The notes: generated by a model from the letters alone, not told the origin. Shown: positions 30,727-40,379, numbered from the stretch's first letter. The stretch: 64,000 nucleotides of DNA from Mycolicibacterium malmesburyense (GCF_001050015.1 NZ_CVTB01000302.1:60561-124560), one strand, 5' to 3'. Numbers and translations are program-made.

Positions 30727-31043
30727 CTTTGGCTGACCAGCTGCAGGCCGACGACGCAACCGATGATGCCGAGCAGCAGCGCCACCTTGATCGGTGACGC
30801 GCTTTCTTCGCCGGTGGCCAGTGCGTAGACGACGGTGAGCGCGGCGCCCACGCCCACCCACACCGCGTAACCGGTGCCGACGGGCAGATCCCGCAGGGCG
30901 ACACCCAAGCCGCCCATCGAGATGATCAGTGCCACAACAAAAACCGCTATCGGCACCGGGCGGGTGAAACCACCCGACTTGCTCAGGGCGACCGCCCACA
31001 CAGCTTCGAATGCCCCCGAAACGATGAGGATGACCCAGGGCAT
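30720..31043 (-). CDS. Small multidrug resistance (SugE/Gdx-type) exporter
   Basis: A 107-aa four-helix SMR protein. The essential glutamate is in SGAFEAVWAVALSKSGGF near residue 13, the pattern of SugE/Gdx guanidinium exporters rather than EmrE. The start is ATG 31043 with GGAGG upstream. A TTGACA -35 (31108-31103) with a weak TACCCG -10 lies about 60 nt upstream. No guanidine riboswitch was recognisable in the leader. Its 3' end overlaps the YihY gene by 7 nt. Confidence 0.86.
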   Translation of the reverse strand: MPWVILIVSGAFEAVWAVALSKSGGFTRPVPIAVFVVALIISMGGLGVALRDLPVGTGYAVWVGVGAALTVVYALATGEESASPIKVALLLGIIGCVVGLQLVSQSQ

Positions 31044-31150
31044 GAACCAACACCTCCGAAACGCCGTCTTGTCGCTGGCCGGGTACGGCGCCCCTCGTCC
31101 GGTGTCAACTGCTGACAGGCCCACCGTAACAAAGCGGTAACGTCACATCC

Positions 31151-32101
31151 GTGCCCCTTGCGACGCCCTGGTCCCGCCGGATGGGCCTCGAGGTGCCGAT
31201 CGTCAACGCCCCCATGGGCGGTACCGCCGGCGGCGCACTGGCCGCGGCGGTGTCGCGGGCGGGCGGCCTCGGCATGATCGGGATGGGTAGCTCGGCGACC
31301 GCCGCCGCGCTCGCCGCGGAACTGCCGCACGTGTCCGGGCTCGAGGCCCCGGTCGGCATCGGCCTCGTGCACTGGGTGACGATCGCGCAACCCGACCTGC
31401 TCGACGTCGCGCTCGCCGCGAAACCCGCGCTGTTGGCCGTCAGCTTCGGCGACGACTGGTCGTGGGTGTGCCGCGCGCACGACGCCGGTGTGCCGGTGGC
31501 CGCGCAGGTGGCCGACGTCGGATCGGCGCGGCGGGCGGCCGACGCCGGCGTCGACGTGATCGTCGCGCGCGGGGCCGAGGGAGGCGGGCACGGCGAGGCG
31601 CGCGTCGGTACCTTGCCGCTGCTCGCGGAAGTGCTCGACGCCGTCGAGGTGCCGGTGCTCGCCGCCGGGGGTATCGCGTCGGGGCGCGCGCTGGCCGCGG
31701 TGCTCGCGGCCGGTGCGTCCGGCGCCTGGATCGGCACCGCGTTCACGACCTGCCTGGAGGCGACGACCTCGGCCGCGGCGCGCGACGCGCTGCTCGGCGC
31801 GGAGGCAGACCAGACGGTGACGACGCGGGTGTTCGACATCGCCCTCGGATATCCCTGGCCGGCAACGCTTCCCGAGCGGGTGTTGCGTAACGAGTTCGTC
31901 GACCGCTTCGACGGTCGCGAGGATCTCGTCGACGCCGAGGCGCGGGCCGCCCTCGCCGCGGCCGCGACGGCCGAGGACTACCGTATGGCGCCCGTCAACG
32001 CCGGGCAGGGCGTCGGCATGGTCCGCGAGACGGGTTCGGCGGCAGGGGTGGTCGACCGACTCTGCTCCGAGGCGGAGTCGCTGTTGCGCCGATGGGGTTA
32101 G
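31151..32101 (+). CDS. Nitronate monooxygenase / 2-nitropropane dioxygenase family
   Basis: A 316-aa FMN TIM-barrel enzyme. The [10 protein letters not shown] phosphate region, the [12 protein letters not shown] strand and the [10 protein letters not shown] signature identify the family, which oxidises nitronates; some members are enoyl reductase-like. GTG at 31151 is 7 nt after TAACGT, a leaderless arrangement. The TAG interlocks with the stop of dacB1. Confidence 0.86.
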   Translation: MPLATPWSRRMGLEVPIVNAPMGGTAGGALAAAVSRAGGLGMIGMGSSATAAALAAELPHVSGLEAPVGIGLVHWVTIAQPDLLDVALAAKPALLAVSFGDDWSWVCRAHDAGVPVAAQVADVGSARRAADAGVDVIVARGAEGGGHGEARVGTLPLLAEVLDAVEVPVLAAGGIASGRALAAVLAAGASGAWIGTAFTTCLEATTSAAARDALLGAEADQTVTTRVFDIALGYPWPATLPERVLRNEFVDRFDGREDLVDAEARAALAAAATAEDYRMAPVNAGQGVGMVRETGSAAGVVDRLCSEAESLLRRWG

Positions 32102-33321
32102 TGCTGCGGGCGCCGGTTCAGTGACCGGGCGCCCATGATCAACGAGAACACGATCACGCTGCCGACGACCGCGACCCCCACGCGCACCGGCATCGCGTCG
32201 ATGTCCGACATCATCGGGGAGGCGTTGACCGCGGGGTTGGTGGCGTCGGCGTCCGGTCTGGTCCCGAGCAGTGACGGGTCGGGCTCGATCAGGGTGCCGA
32301 CGCTGGTGCCCGGCGGCGTGGCGAAGCCGTAGTCGAGCAGGTGCGCGGCCTGCTCCCACGGCGCGATCGGCTGGCGGGTGCCCTTGAGGAGCACGGCGAC
32401 GAGCCGGCGGCCGTCGCGCTGGGCCGCGCCGACGAACGTCTGGCCCGCGTCATCGGTGTAGCCGGTCTTGCCGCCCATCGCGCCGGGATAGTTGAGCAGC
32501 AACTTGTTGTCGTTCTCGATGGGGTAGCCGACGTCGCCGCGGCCCGGGAAGTCGAACTCCCGGGTCGAGACGATGTCGGCGAAGATCGGATTGCGCCAGG
32601 CGTACCGGTAGAACAGCGCCATGTCGTAGGCCGAGGTGCTCATGCCCGGGCCGTCGAGACCGGACGGCGTCGCCGCCCGGGTGTCGAGGCCGCCCAACTT
32701 GCGGGCCAGGTCGTTGAGCTTGTGCAGCGTGGCCTCGTAGCCGCCCATCTGCCGGGCCAACGCGAACGCGGCGTCGTTGCCCGAGTACATCAGCAGCCCG
32801 TGCAGCAGGTCGTTGATCGAGTAGTGGCCGCCTTCGCCGACGCCCACCTTCGTGCCCTCCTGGGCGGCGTCCTCGGCGGTGCCGGGAACGACCTTGTGGA
32901 TCGGCAGTTCCTTGATGGCCTGCATGGCGGTCAGCACCTTGATGATGCTGGCGGGGCGGTGCCTGCCGTGCGGGTCCTTGGCGGCGATGACGTCACCGGT
33001 GTCGAGGTCGGCGACCAACCACGCCTCGGCGGAGACGTCGTTGGGCAGCGGCGGGGTGCCCGCGGCGGTGATGACACCGCAGCCGGAGAGTTTGTCGCCG
33101 CCCATCGGGGTCGCGGGCACGGGCAACGGCGCGGGTGGGTCCTGGCCGGGTTTGGGCACCTCCGAGGCGTCGACCGCCGGGGGCGTCGACTCGCGATACG
33201 GGCACGCGCTCGCCTCGGGCGCGGCGGGCGGCTGTGCGCTTGCCACGGCCGGCCCGGCGACGACGAACAAGGCCGCGGCCAGGACGGCAGCGCGTTGCAG
33301 CGGAATTCGAAACTTCGCCAT
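32098..33321 (-). CDS. dacB1: D-alanyl-D-alanine carboxypeptidase DacB1
   Basis: A 407-aa penicillin-binding protein (type 5/7 class) that trims pentapeptides in peptidoglycan. It has an N-terminal signal (about 1-28), Ser125-x-x-Lys128 (SIIK), SGN at 180-182, KTG at 285-287, and a C-terminal membrane helix ([18 protein letters not shown]) that anchors it. The linker at 45-75 is proline-rich. The ATG at 33321 is 9 nt after TAATGT. Homologue of Rv3330. Confidence 0.93.
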   Translation of the reverse strand: MAKFRIPLQRAAVLAAALFVVAGPAVASAQPPAAPEASACPYRESTPPAVDASEVPKPGQDPPAPLPVPATPMGGDKLSGCGVITAAGTPPLPNDVSAEAWLVADLDTGDVIAAKDPHGRHRPASIIKVLTAMQAIKELPIHKVVPGTAEDAAQEGTKVGVGEGGHYSINDLLHGLLMYSGNDAAFALARQMGGYEATLHKLNDLARKLGGLDTRAATPSGLDGPGMSTSAYDMALFYRYAWRNPIFADIVSTREFDFPGRGDVGYPIENDNKLLLNYPGAMGGKTGYTDDAGQTFVGAAQRDGRRLVAVLLKGTRQPIAPWEQAAHLLDYGFATPPGTSVGTLIEPDPSLLGTRPDADATNPAVNASPMMSDIDAMPVRVGVAVVGSVIVFSLIMGARSLNRRPQH

Positions 33322-33402
33322 TGTGAGCGCACATTAAGCCGAGAGAGGGAAGATCCCGCGTAGGCGCGCTGTGACTGGTGTTACTTGAGTTTCATTTGTG
33401 AC

Positions 33403-34425
33403 TTAACCACGCAGCGTCAGCGACGCGAGGTCGGCGTGCGCGACGGCGGGGAATCCGATGCTGCCCATCCAGAGCCGACCGCCCGCCTCGACCAGACCGG
33501 TCACCATGCCGAACTGCGGGTGCTCGCGGCGGATGCCCGCGATGACGTCGCCGGTGTCCGGGTCGAACGCCACCGCCCACACCTCGGGTTTGATCTGCGG
33601 CTGCAGCTTGTCGGGCAGCTTCCACAACAGCTTGCGCAGCCCCGGCCAGCGCGGTGCCAGCCATTCGGCTGCGGCATTGAGCGGCGAGACCATCGCGCAC
33701 CAGATGCGGCCGTCTGCGCCGGTGGACAAGTTGTCGGGGTGGCCGGGCAGGTTCTCCCGAAGCGGCGTCACCGACCCGGCGCGCTCGCCGGTCAGCCAGA
33801 ATTTCGACAACCGACGGCCCATCGTCTCGGCGAACACCAACGCCGACCCGTCGGCCGTCGGCGTCACACCGTTGGCGAAGTACAGTCCGGCGACCGCGGT
33901 GAGCACGGTGCCATTCGGATCGCGACGGAACAGGCTGCCGCGCGGTCGGGCCTCCATCACCGCGCCCTTGAAGTGCGCATAGTCGAACGCGCTGGTCGAT
34001 TCGGTGAAATAGATTGTGCCGTCCGGTGATTGGGTGACGTTCGAGCAGAACATCAACCGCCGGTCGTCGACCTCCGCGACGAGCGTCTCCACCGCACCGG
34101 TGGCCGGGTCGAGTGACAGCAGGCCGCCGGGGCTGGTGCAGACCAGGATTCGGCCGTCGCGCGCGACGTGCATGCCCAACGGCCGGCCCTCGGTGGTGGC
34201 GACGACGTCCGCGGTCGTACCGCCGGGCGCGATGCGCACGATGCGACCATCGTCGAGGCCCGCCCAGATGGCGCCGTCGGCGTCGACGACCACGTCTTCG
34301 GGCGCGTTGCCGGGTACCGGGACTACGGTCAGCTCGGCCGACGGCAGATCGGGCAGCGGGTCGACGGGCGGAGGCTGCCAGCGGACGGGATCGATCGTGG
34401 GCTTCTTGGATGCGGGCGCACTCAC
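33403..34425 (-). CDS. SMP-30/gluconolactonase-type beta-propeller protein
   Basis: A 340-aa protein with six propeller-like repeats (for example APEDVVVDADGAIWAG, RPLGMHVARDGRILVC, LYFANGVTPTADGSAL). The metal-binding pattern resembles SMP-30/strictosidine-synthase-like lactonases; no signal peptide is seen. Substrate unknown. GTG at 34425. It follows the aminotransferase by 31 nt and may be cotranscribed with it. Confidence 0.8.
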   Translation of the reverse strand: MSAPASKKPTIDPVRWQPPPVDPLPDLPSAELTVVPVPGNAPEDVVVDADGAIWAGLDDGRIVRIAPGGTTADVVATTEGRPLGMHVARDGRILVCTSPGGLLSLDPATGAVETLVAEVDDRRLMFCSNVTQSPDGTIYFTESTSAFDYAHFKGAVMEARPRGSLFRRDPNGTVLTAVAGLYFANGVTPTADGSALVFAETMGRRLSKFWLTGERAGSVTPLRENLPGHPDNLSTGADGRIWCAMVSPLNAAAEWLAPRWPGLRKLLWKLPDKLQPQIKPEVWAVAFDPDTGDVIAGIRREHPQFGMVTGLVEAGGRLWMGSIGFPAVAHADLASLTLRG

Positions 34426-34456
34426 AGCGCCGACGCTACGCCTTCCGGCGCGGCGC

Positions 34457-35842
34457 TCAGAGCAGTCGGCCCGCCTCGGAGAGCACGTCGTGCATGATCT
34501 GGTAGATCGCGTCGAACTCCTTCTGGCCGCTGATCAGTGGCGGCGCCAGCTGCACGACCGGATCGCCGCGGTCGTCGGCGCGGCAGTACAGGCCCGCCTC
34601 GAACAGCGCGGGGGTCAAAAAGCCGCGCAGCAGCCGCTCGGACTCCTCGTCGTCGAAGGTCTCCTTGGTGTCCTTGTCCTTGACCAACTCGATGCCGTAG
34701 AAGTAGCCCTCGCCGCGGACGTCGCCGACGATCGGCAGGTCGTAGAGCTGCTCGAGGGTGGCCCGGAACCGCGGGGCGTTCTCCTTGACGTGGTCGTTGA
34801 GGCCCTCGCGCTCGAAGATGTCAAGGTTGGCCAGCGCCACCGCCGACGACACGGGATGCCCGCCGAAGGTGTAGCCGTGCGCGAACGTGGTCTTGCCGTC
34901 GTTGAACGGTTCGAAAAGCCGGTCGGAGGCGATCATCGCGCCGATCGGCGAGTAGCCGGACGTCAAACCCTTGGCGCAGGTGATGATGTCGGGCACGTAG
35001 CCGAAGTCGTCACAGGCGAACATCGACCCGATCCGCCCGTACGCGCAGATGACCTCGTCGGACACCAGCAGCACGTCGTACTCGTCGCAGATCTCTCGGA
35101 CCCGCTCGAAATAGCCTGGGGGAGGCGGGAAGCAACCGCCGGCGTTCTGCACGGGTTCGAGGAACACCGCGGCGACGGTGTCGGGCCCTTCGAACTCGAT
35201 GGCTTCGGCGATGCGATCGGCGCAGTATTGGCCGAACGCCTTCTCGTCGTTCTGGTACGGCGCGGGTGCGCGGTAGAAGTTCGTGTTGGGCACGCGGAAA
35301 CCGCCGGGCGTCAGCGGTTCGAACGGCGCCTTGAACACCGGCAACCCGGTGATGGCCAACGCACCCTGCGGCGTGCCGTGATAAGCGATGGAACGCGACA
35401 CGACCTTGTGCTTACCGGGTTTACCGGTCAGCTTGAAGTAGTTCTTGGCCAACTTCCACGCCGATTCGACGGCCTCGCCGCCGCCGGTGGTGAAGAAGAC
35501 CCGGTTCAGGTCGCCGGGGGCGTAACCGGCGACCCGCTCGGCGAGTTCGATCGCGGTCGGCGTGGCGTAGGACCACAGCGGGAAGAACGCCAACTGTTCG
35601 GCCTGTTTGGCCGCGGCCTCGGCCAGTTCCTGGCGGCCATGGCCCACCTGGACGACGAAAAGCCCGGACAGACCGTCGATATAGCTCTTGCCGTGGCTGT
35701 CCCAGATCGTGACGCCCTCGCCGCGGGTGATGATCGGCGGGGTGATGCCTGCGCCATGGCGGGCGAAATGGCCCCACAGGTGGCGGTTGGCCTTGGCGCC
35801 GAGCTCGGACGAAAGGTCCTGTGCGATATCGGTCGTAGTCAT
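34457..35842 (-). CDS. Class III PLP aminotransferase (Rv3329-like)
   Basis: A 461-aa omega-aminotransferase-type enzyme: GGGEAVESAWKLAKNY PLP phosphate region, SRSIAYHGTPQGAL, the DEVICAYGR Asp, and the Schiff-base lysine in TCAKGLTSGYSP. It probably moves an amino group from a diamine or omega-amino acid to pyruvate or similar. The ATG overlaps the stop of the lrp gene by 4 nt, and an aminoaldehyde dehydrogenase is divergent nearby, so polyamine catabolism is the best guess. Confidence 0.88.
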   Translation of the reverse strand: MTTTDIAQDLSSELGAKANRHLWGHFARHGAGITPPIITRGEGVTIWDSHGKSYIDGLSGLFVVQVGHGRQELAEAAAKQAEQLAFFPLWSYATPTAIELAERVAGYAPGDLNRVFFTTGGGEAVESAWKLAKNYFKLTGKPGKHKVVSRSIAYHGTPQGALAITGLPVFKAPFEPLTPGGFRVPNTNFYRAPAPYQNDEKAFGQYCADRIAEAIEFEGPDTVAAVFLEPVQNAGGCFPPPPGYFERVREICDEYDVLLVSDEVICAYGRIGSMFACDDFGYVPDIITCAKGLTSGYSPIGAMIASDRLFEPFNDGKTTFAHGYTFGGHPVSSAVALANLDIFEREGLNDHVKENAPRFRATLEQLYDLPIVGDVRGEGYFYGIELVKDKDTKETFDDEESERLLRGFLTPALFEAGLYCRADDRGDPVVQLAPPLISGQKEFDAIYQIMHDVLSEAGRLL

Positions 35843-36360
35843 CTAGTGCCCCAATTATATTGCTGCTTAACAAGTTTCAAGTAAACCAGGGTCTCGGTGG
35901 ATATCACTCCCGGCAGGGCGCGGATCTGGGTGTTGAGAAGGTCGAGGAGGTCGTCGTCGTCCTCGCAGACCACCTCGACGATGGCGTCGAAGGACCCGGC
36001 CGTGAGCACGACGTAGTCGACCGATTCGATGGCGGCCAGTTTCTCGGCGACCTTGGTGGTGTCGCCGGTGCAGCGGATGCCGATCATCGCCTGCCGCGCG
36101 AATCCCAGCTGCATCGGATCGGTGACCGCGACGATCTGCATGACGCCGGCGTCGACCATGCGCTGCACCCGTTGACGGACGGCGGCCTCCGACAGCCCGA
36201 CCGACTTGCCGATGCCCGCGTACGAGCGGCGGCCGTCCTGCTGCAGCTTTTCGATGATCTGCTTGCTCAGGTCGTCGAGTTGGAACGCGGCACCGGGTCG
36301 CGACTGGTTGAGCCGGAACGAGACGGGGCCGAGACCGTGCGTTGCACCCGGAGAAGGCAT
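35839..36360 (-). CDS. Lrp/AsnC family regulator
   Basis: A 173-aa regulator with an N-terminal helix-turn-helix (LDDLSKQIIEKLQQDGRRSY, then VGLSEAAVRQRVQRM, about 28-70) and a RAM ligand-binding domain (residues 85-165, including GSFDAIVEVVCED). A 25-residue extension precedes the HTH. It is translationally coupled to the aminotransferase and divergent from the dehydrogenase, so it likely controls both. Confidence 0.88.
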   Translation of the reverse strand: MPSPGATHGLGPVSFRLNQSRPGAAFQLDDLSKQIIEKLQQDGRRSYAGIGKSVGLSEAAVRQRVQRMVDAGVMQIVAVTDPMQLGFARQAMIGIRCTGDTTKVAEKLAAIESVDYVVLTAGSFDAIVEVVCEDDDDLLDLLNTQIRALPGVISTETLVYLKLVKQQYNWGTR

Positions 36361-36482
36361 GCCAGTGATTGTGCACGGAATCAGTCGTAAGGGGCAACCA
36401 CGGCCATGAAATCACTCGTTTGAAGGCCTTGTGGCTATGGGATTGCGTAGCTCGTCGGGATCCGGTCGGTTAGCGTAGGGCC
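36361..36482. promoter_or_regulatory. Divergent control region of lrp and aldehyde dehydrogenase
   Basis: A 122-nt gap. On the plus strand TAGCGT (36471-36476) is 6 nt before the dehydrogenase ATG (leaderless type). On the minus strand CACAAT lies 7 nt before the lrp ATG. Lrp-family proteins commonly bind such shared regions; no clear palindrome was seen. Confidence 0.4.
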
Positions 36483-37979
36483 ATGACTGCGACATCCGTT
36501 TCCACCAGTGTGGCGGGCAGCTGGATCGACGGCGCCGCGGTGACCACCGGCGGGGCTGCCTTCCGGGTCGTCAACCCCGCAACCGGTGAGGCTGTGGCCG
36601 ATTATGCGGTGGCCACACCCGCCGACGTGGACACCGCGGTGGCATCTGCTCGGGGCGCGCTGGCCGAGTGGTCGGGGGCCACGCCGGCGGAGCGCTCGGC
36701 GGTGCTGTTCACGCTGGCGCAGTTGGCGGGCGCGAGCACCGACGCGTTGGTCGCCGAGGAGGTCAGCCAGACCGGTAAACCGGTGCGGTTGGCCGCCGAG
36801 TTCGACGTGCCCGGCAGCGTCGACAACATCGACTTCTTTGCAGGCGCGGCCCGTCACCTGGAAGGCAAGGCCAGCGCCGAGTACTCCGGGGACCACACGT
36901 CGAGCATCCGTCGCGAAGCCGTCGGGGTGGTCGCGACGATCACGCCGTGGAACTACCCGCTGCAGATGGCGGTGTGGAAAGTGTTGCCCGCGTTGGCCGC
37001 CGGCTGTTCGGTGGTGATCAAGCCGTGTGAGCTGACGCCGTTGACGACGCTGACGCTGGCGCGGCTGGCCAAAGAGGCGGGTCTGCCCGACGGCGTGCTC
37101 AACGTGGTCACCGGGCTCGGGGCCGACGTCGGCACCGCGCTGGCCGGGCACCGCGACGTCGACGTCGTGACGTTCACCGGTTCGACGCCGGTGGGGCGCA
37201 AGGTGATGGCCGCGGCGGCGGTGCACGGGCACCGGGTGCAGCTCGAGCTGGGTGGCAAGGCGCCGTTCGTGGTGTTCGACGACGCCGATCTCGACGCCGC
37301 CATCCAGGGCGCCGCGGCCGCGGCGCTGATCAACACCGGCCAGGACTGCACGGCCGCGACTCGGGCGATCGTCGCGCGCGATCTCTACGACGACTTCGTC
37401 GCAGGCGTCGCCGAGGTGTTCTCGAAGGTCGTCGTCGGCGATCCGCAGGACCCGAACACCGACATCGGCCCGCTGATCTCCATGGCGCACCGGGCGAAGG
37501 TGGCGGGCATGGTCGAGCGGGCGCCGGGCCAGGGCGGGCGCATCGTCTGCGGCGGGTCGGCCCCAGACCGGCCGGGGTCGTTCTACCTGCCGACGGTGAT
37601 CGCCGACGTCGACGAGCAGTCGGAGGTGTACCGCGACGAGATCTTCGGGCCGGTGCTGACGGTGCGGTCGTTCACCGACGACGACGACGCGCTGCGGCAG
37701 GCGAATGACACCGATTACGGGCTGGCGGCGTCGGCGTGGACGCGCGACGTTTATCGGGCGCAGCGGGCGTCGCGGGAGATCAAGGCCGGTTGTGTGTGGA
37801 TCAACGACCACATCCCGATCATCAGCGAGATGCCGCACGGCGGGGTCGGCGCGTCTGGTTTCGGCAAGGATATGAGCGACTATTCGCTCGAGGAGTACCT
37901 GACGGTCAAGCACGTGATGAGCGACATCACCGGCGTGGCCGAAAAGGAATGGCACCGAACGGTATTCGCCAAGCGATAG
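36483..37979 (+). CDS. Gamma-aminobutyraldehyde dehydrogenase family protein
   Basis: A 498-aa NAD(P)-dependent aldehyde dehydrogenase: TPWNYPLQMAVWK, the FTGSTPVGRK cofactor loop, the active-site glutamate in LELGGKAPF, and catalytic cysteine in NTGQDCTAATR. Overall it resembles actinobacterial aminobutyraldehyde dehydrogenases, which turn 4-aminobutanal into GABA. The divergent aminotransferase could supply that aldehyde from putrescine. Confidence 0.86.
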   Translation: MTATSVSTSVAGSWIDGAAVTTGGAAFRVVNPATGEAVADYAVATPADVDTAVASARGALAEWSGATPAERSAVLFTLAQLAGASTDALVAEEVSQTGKPVRLAAEFDVPGSVDNIDFFAGAARHLEGKASAEYSGDHTSSIRREAVGVVATITPWNYPLQMAVWKVLPALAAGCSVVIKPCELTPLTTLTLARLAKEAGLPDGVLNVVTGLGADVGTALAGHRDVDVVTFTGSTPVGRKVMAAAAVHGHRVQLELGGKAPFVVFDDADLDAAIQGAAAAALINTGQDCTAATRAIVARDLYDDFVAGVAEVFSKVVVGDPQDPNTDIGPLISMAHRAKVAGMVERAPGQGGRIVCGGSAPDRPGSFYLPTVIADVDEQSEVYRDEIFGPVLTVRSFTDDDDALRQANDTDYGLAASAWTRDVYRAQRASREIKAGCVWINDHIPIISEMPHGGVGASGFGKDMSDYSLEEYLTVKHVMSDITGVAEKEWHRTVFAKR

Positions 37980-37997
37980 AGGAGTAGCCTCGAACCC

Positions 37998-38906
37998 ATG
38001 ACCGCCAGCACGCGGGTTGACGAGTTCGAGGAACTGCGGCCCCACCTGCTGTCCGTCGCCTACCGGCTCACGGGCACGATGGCCGACGCGGAGGACATCG
38101 TGCAAGATGCCTGGCTGCGCTGGGAGCGCTCGGGTTCCGACGCGATCACCGATCTGCGGGCCTGGCTGACGACGGTGGTCAGCCGGTTGGCACTGGACCG
38201 GCTCCGTTCGGCCGCGCACCGGCGCGAAACCTATGTGGGCGAATGGCTTCCGGAACCGGTTGTCGTTCCCCTGGACAGCGACGACCCGTTGGCCGCGGTG
38301 GTCGCGGGCGAAGATGCCCGGTTCGCCGCGATGGTGGTGCTCGAGCGGCTCAACCCGGACCAGCGGGTGGCGTTCGTGCTGCACGACGGGTTTTCGGTGC
38401 CGTTCGGCGAGGTCGCCGCGGTACTGGGGATCAGCGAGGCGGCGGCGCGCCAATTGGCCTCCCGCGCGCGGCGGGCCGTCGCGGATGCGCCGCCGCCGGT
38501 GCCCGACGACGCACACAACGAAGTCGCGGGGGCGCTGATGGCGGCACTCGCGTCGGGAGACATGGAAGCCGTTGTGGCACTGCTGCATCCGGACGTCACC
38601 TTCACCGGTGACTCGAACCGCCGGGCGCCGACGGCACCGCGCGTCATCCACGGACCAGAGAAGGTGGCCCGCTTCCTGTTCGGCTTGGTCCGTCGGTACG
38701 GCCCGGGGTTCCTGTCGTCGAGCCAGCTGGCGAACGTCAACGGTCAGCTGGGCAGCTACCTCCTCGGCTCACCGGCCGGCGATGGCTATCCGGAGGTGAT
38801 GCCGCGGGTCACCGCGATGACTGTGCGCGACGGCAAGGTCTGCGCGATCTGGGACATCGCCAACCCGGACAAGTTCACTGGTTCGCCGCTGAAGGCTCGT
38901 CGGTAG
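37998..38906 (+). CDS. sigJ: ECF sigma factor SigJ (ECF41 type)
   Basis: A 302-aa extracytoplasmic-function sigma factor. Region 2 is at about 10-75 (LTGTMADAEDIVQDAWLRW), region 4 near 115-165 (LNPDQRVAFVLHDGF, HTH SEAAARQLASRAR), and the C-terminal third is a SnoaL-like fold that serves as an internal regulator in ECF41 sigmas. YVGEWLPEP in the linker and NPDKF at the end match the family; the usual DGGGK/R motif appears here as DSNRRA. The ATG is 7 nt after TAGCCT. The convergent carboxymuconolactone decarboxylase-like gene is its expected target. Confidence 0.9.
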   Translation: MTASTRVDEFEELRPHLLSVAYRLTGTMADAEDIVQDAWLRWERSGSDAITDLRAWLTTVVSRLALDRLRSAAHRRETYVGEWLPEPVVVPLDSDDPLAAVVAGEDARFAAMVVLERLNPDQRVAFVLHDGFSVPFGEVAAVLGISEAAARQLASRARRAVADAPPPVPDDAHNEVAGALMAALASGDMEAVVALLHPDVTFTGDSNRRAPTAPRVIHGPEKVARFLFGLVRRYGPGFLSSSQLANVNGQLGSYLLGSPAGDGYPEVMPRVTAMTVRDGKVCAIWDIANPDKFTGSPLKARR

Positions 38907-39486
38907 CCCACGGAACCCGGCACGAGTCGCCGGAGCCGAAGCCCTGCTCGGTGATGCCCAGCGCCGAGTACATCCGGGCGCGCATGTTCTCCACGCCGAT
39001 CTGATACGTCAGCTCGATGACACCGTCGTCGCCGAACCGCTGGCGAAGGTCGTCGACCTGTTCGTCGGTGATGGTGTGCGGATCACCGGTCATCGCGTCG
39101 GCGTAGGCGATCGCGGCGCGCTCGTCGTCGGAGAACAACGGCGATGTCGCGTACTCGTCGATGTGCTTGAGGCGGTCGACGTCGAGGCCGTCGAGGCGTT
39201 GCAGCATCGCGCCGAAGTCCACGCACCACGAGCATCCGACCGTACGTGCGGCCCAGAACACCGCGAGCTCGCGGACGCTGGTGGGCAGCTTCTTCGACCC
39301 GGACTGCAGCATGCCCTCGTGCACGACGTTGGCGAGCATCAACCGCGGGTGGTGCGCTGCCACGGCGAAGGGTTCGGGAACCTCGCCGAACCGACGCTTG
39401 GCGACCCGGTACAGGAGCTTGGTGAGCAGCGTCGCGCGTTGCGGGGGCAGGGGTTCGATACGGGTTTTCTGTGCGTTTTCGGTCAT
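38875..39486 (-). CDS. Carboxymuconolactone decarboxylase/AhpD-like protein
   Basis: A 203-aa CMD-family protein with a redox-type CxxC (CSWCVDFG, about residue 90) in the conserved helix, followed by the usual acidic DDERAAIAYADAMT motif. Probably a peroxidase-like or redox enzyme; the substrate is unknown. CMD genes are the standard neighbours and targets of ECF41 sigma factors. The 3' end overlaps sigJ by 32 nt, so convergent transcripts form antisense pairs. Confidence 0.87.
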   Translation of the reverse strand: MTENAQKTRIEPLPPQRATLLTKLLYRVAKRRFGEVPEPFAVAAHHPRLMLANVVHEGMLQSGSKKLPTSVRELAVFWAARTVGCSWCVDFGAMLQRLDGLDVDRLKHIDEYATSPLFSDDERAAIAYADAMTGDPHTITDEQVDDLRQRFGDDGVIELTYQIGVENMRARMYSALGITEQGFGSGDSCRVPWATDEPSAANQ

Positions 39487-39494
39487 ACCCAATA

Positions 39495-39521
39495 GACGAG
39501 ACGGCCGCCGGATGTGTGACA
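39495..39521 (-). promoter_or_regulatory. ECF41 (SigJ) promoter of the CMD gene
   Basis: On the minus strand TGTCACA (39521-39515) is followed after 16 nt by CGTC (39498-39495), the signature -35/-10 pair of ECF41 promoters. The -10 lies 8 nt before the ATG at 39486. Confidence 0.75.
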
Positions 39522-39582
39522 ACTCGCGATTTCGGTGCGCTACCAGTCGTCGAGCGATCGGTAGCGCACCCAAACCAGACTC

Positions 39583-40374
39583 TTAGCGCGCGAACATCAG
39601 CGCGCGCTTGACCTCCTGGATGGCCTGCGTCACCTGGATACCGCGCGGGCAGGACTCGGTGCAGTTGAACGTCGTGCGGCAGCGCCACACGCCGTCGACC
39701 TCGTTGAGGATGTCGAGTCGTTCGGCGGCGGCCTCATCGCGGCTGTCGAAGATGAACCGGTGTGCGTTGACGATCGCGGCGGGACCGAAGTACGACCCCT
39801 CGCTCCAGTAGATCGGGCAGCTCGTCGTGCAGCACGCGCACAAGATGCACTTGGTGGTGTCGTCGTAGCGCGCGCGGTCGGTCTGGCTCTGGATGCGTTC
39901 GCGCGTAGGCGGGTTGCCGCTCGTGACGAGGTACGGCTTGATCGCGCGGTACGCGTCGAAGAACGGCTCCATGTCCACCACGAGGTCCTTCTCCACGGGC
40001 AGCCCGCGGATCGGCTCGATGGTGATGGTCAGCTGCTTCTTGGGGTTCTTCGGCAGCATGTCGCGCATCAGCACCTTGCACGCCAGCCGGTTGACGCCGT
40101 TGATCCGCATCGCGTCCGAACCGCACACGCCGTGCGCGCACGACCGCCGGAACGTCAACGTGCCGTCCAGATACCACTTCACGTAGTGCAGCAGGTTGAG
40201 CAACCGGTCGGTGGGCAGGCTCGGAACCCGGAAGCTCTGCCAGCCACCCGAATCGGCGTACGCGTCGGGCTGCTCGGGATTGAAGCGGGCGATCTTCAGC
40301 GTCACCATCACCGCGCCCTCGGGCACGGGCGGCAGTTCGGGATCCTTGGTATCGACCTCAGGCGCTAGGGTCAT
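39583..40374 (-). CDS. sdhB: Succinate dehydrogenase iron-sulfur subunit (Sdh2)
   Basis: A 263-aa Fe-S subunit of respiratory complex II. The 2Fe-2S site is CAHGVCGSDAM with a later Cys in NRLAC; the 4Fe-4S and 3Fe-4S sites use CILCACCTTSCP and CTESCPRGI. It carries electrons from SdhA to menaquinone at the membrane. Last gene of sdhCDAB, 5 nt after sdhA. Homologue of Rv3319. Confidence 0.95.
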   Translation of the reverse strand: MTLAPEVDTKDPELPPVPEGAVMVTLKIARFNPEQPDAYADSGGWQSFRVPSLPTDRLLNLLHYVKWYLDGTLTFRRSCAHGVCGSDAMRINGVNRLACKVLMRDMLPKNPKKQLTITIEPIRGLPVEKDLVVDMEPFFDAYRAIKPYLVTSGNPPTRERIQSQTDRARYDDTTKCILCACCTTSCPIYWSEGSYFGPAAIVNAHRFIFDSRDEAAAERLDILNEVDGVWRCRTTFNCTESCPRGIQVTQAIQEVKRALMFAR

Positions 40375-40379
40375 TTTGA

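Noticed and set aside
31044..31150. Guanidine riboswitch before the SugE/Gdx-type gene
   Set aside because: No conserved ykkC, mini-ykkC or guanidine-III core was found in the leader.
36435..38651. 738-codon frame opposite the aldehyde dehydrogenase and sigJ
   Set aside because: No recognisable motif; the plus-strand genes are clear.
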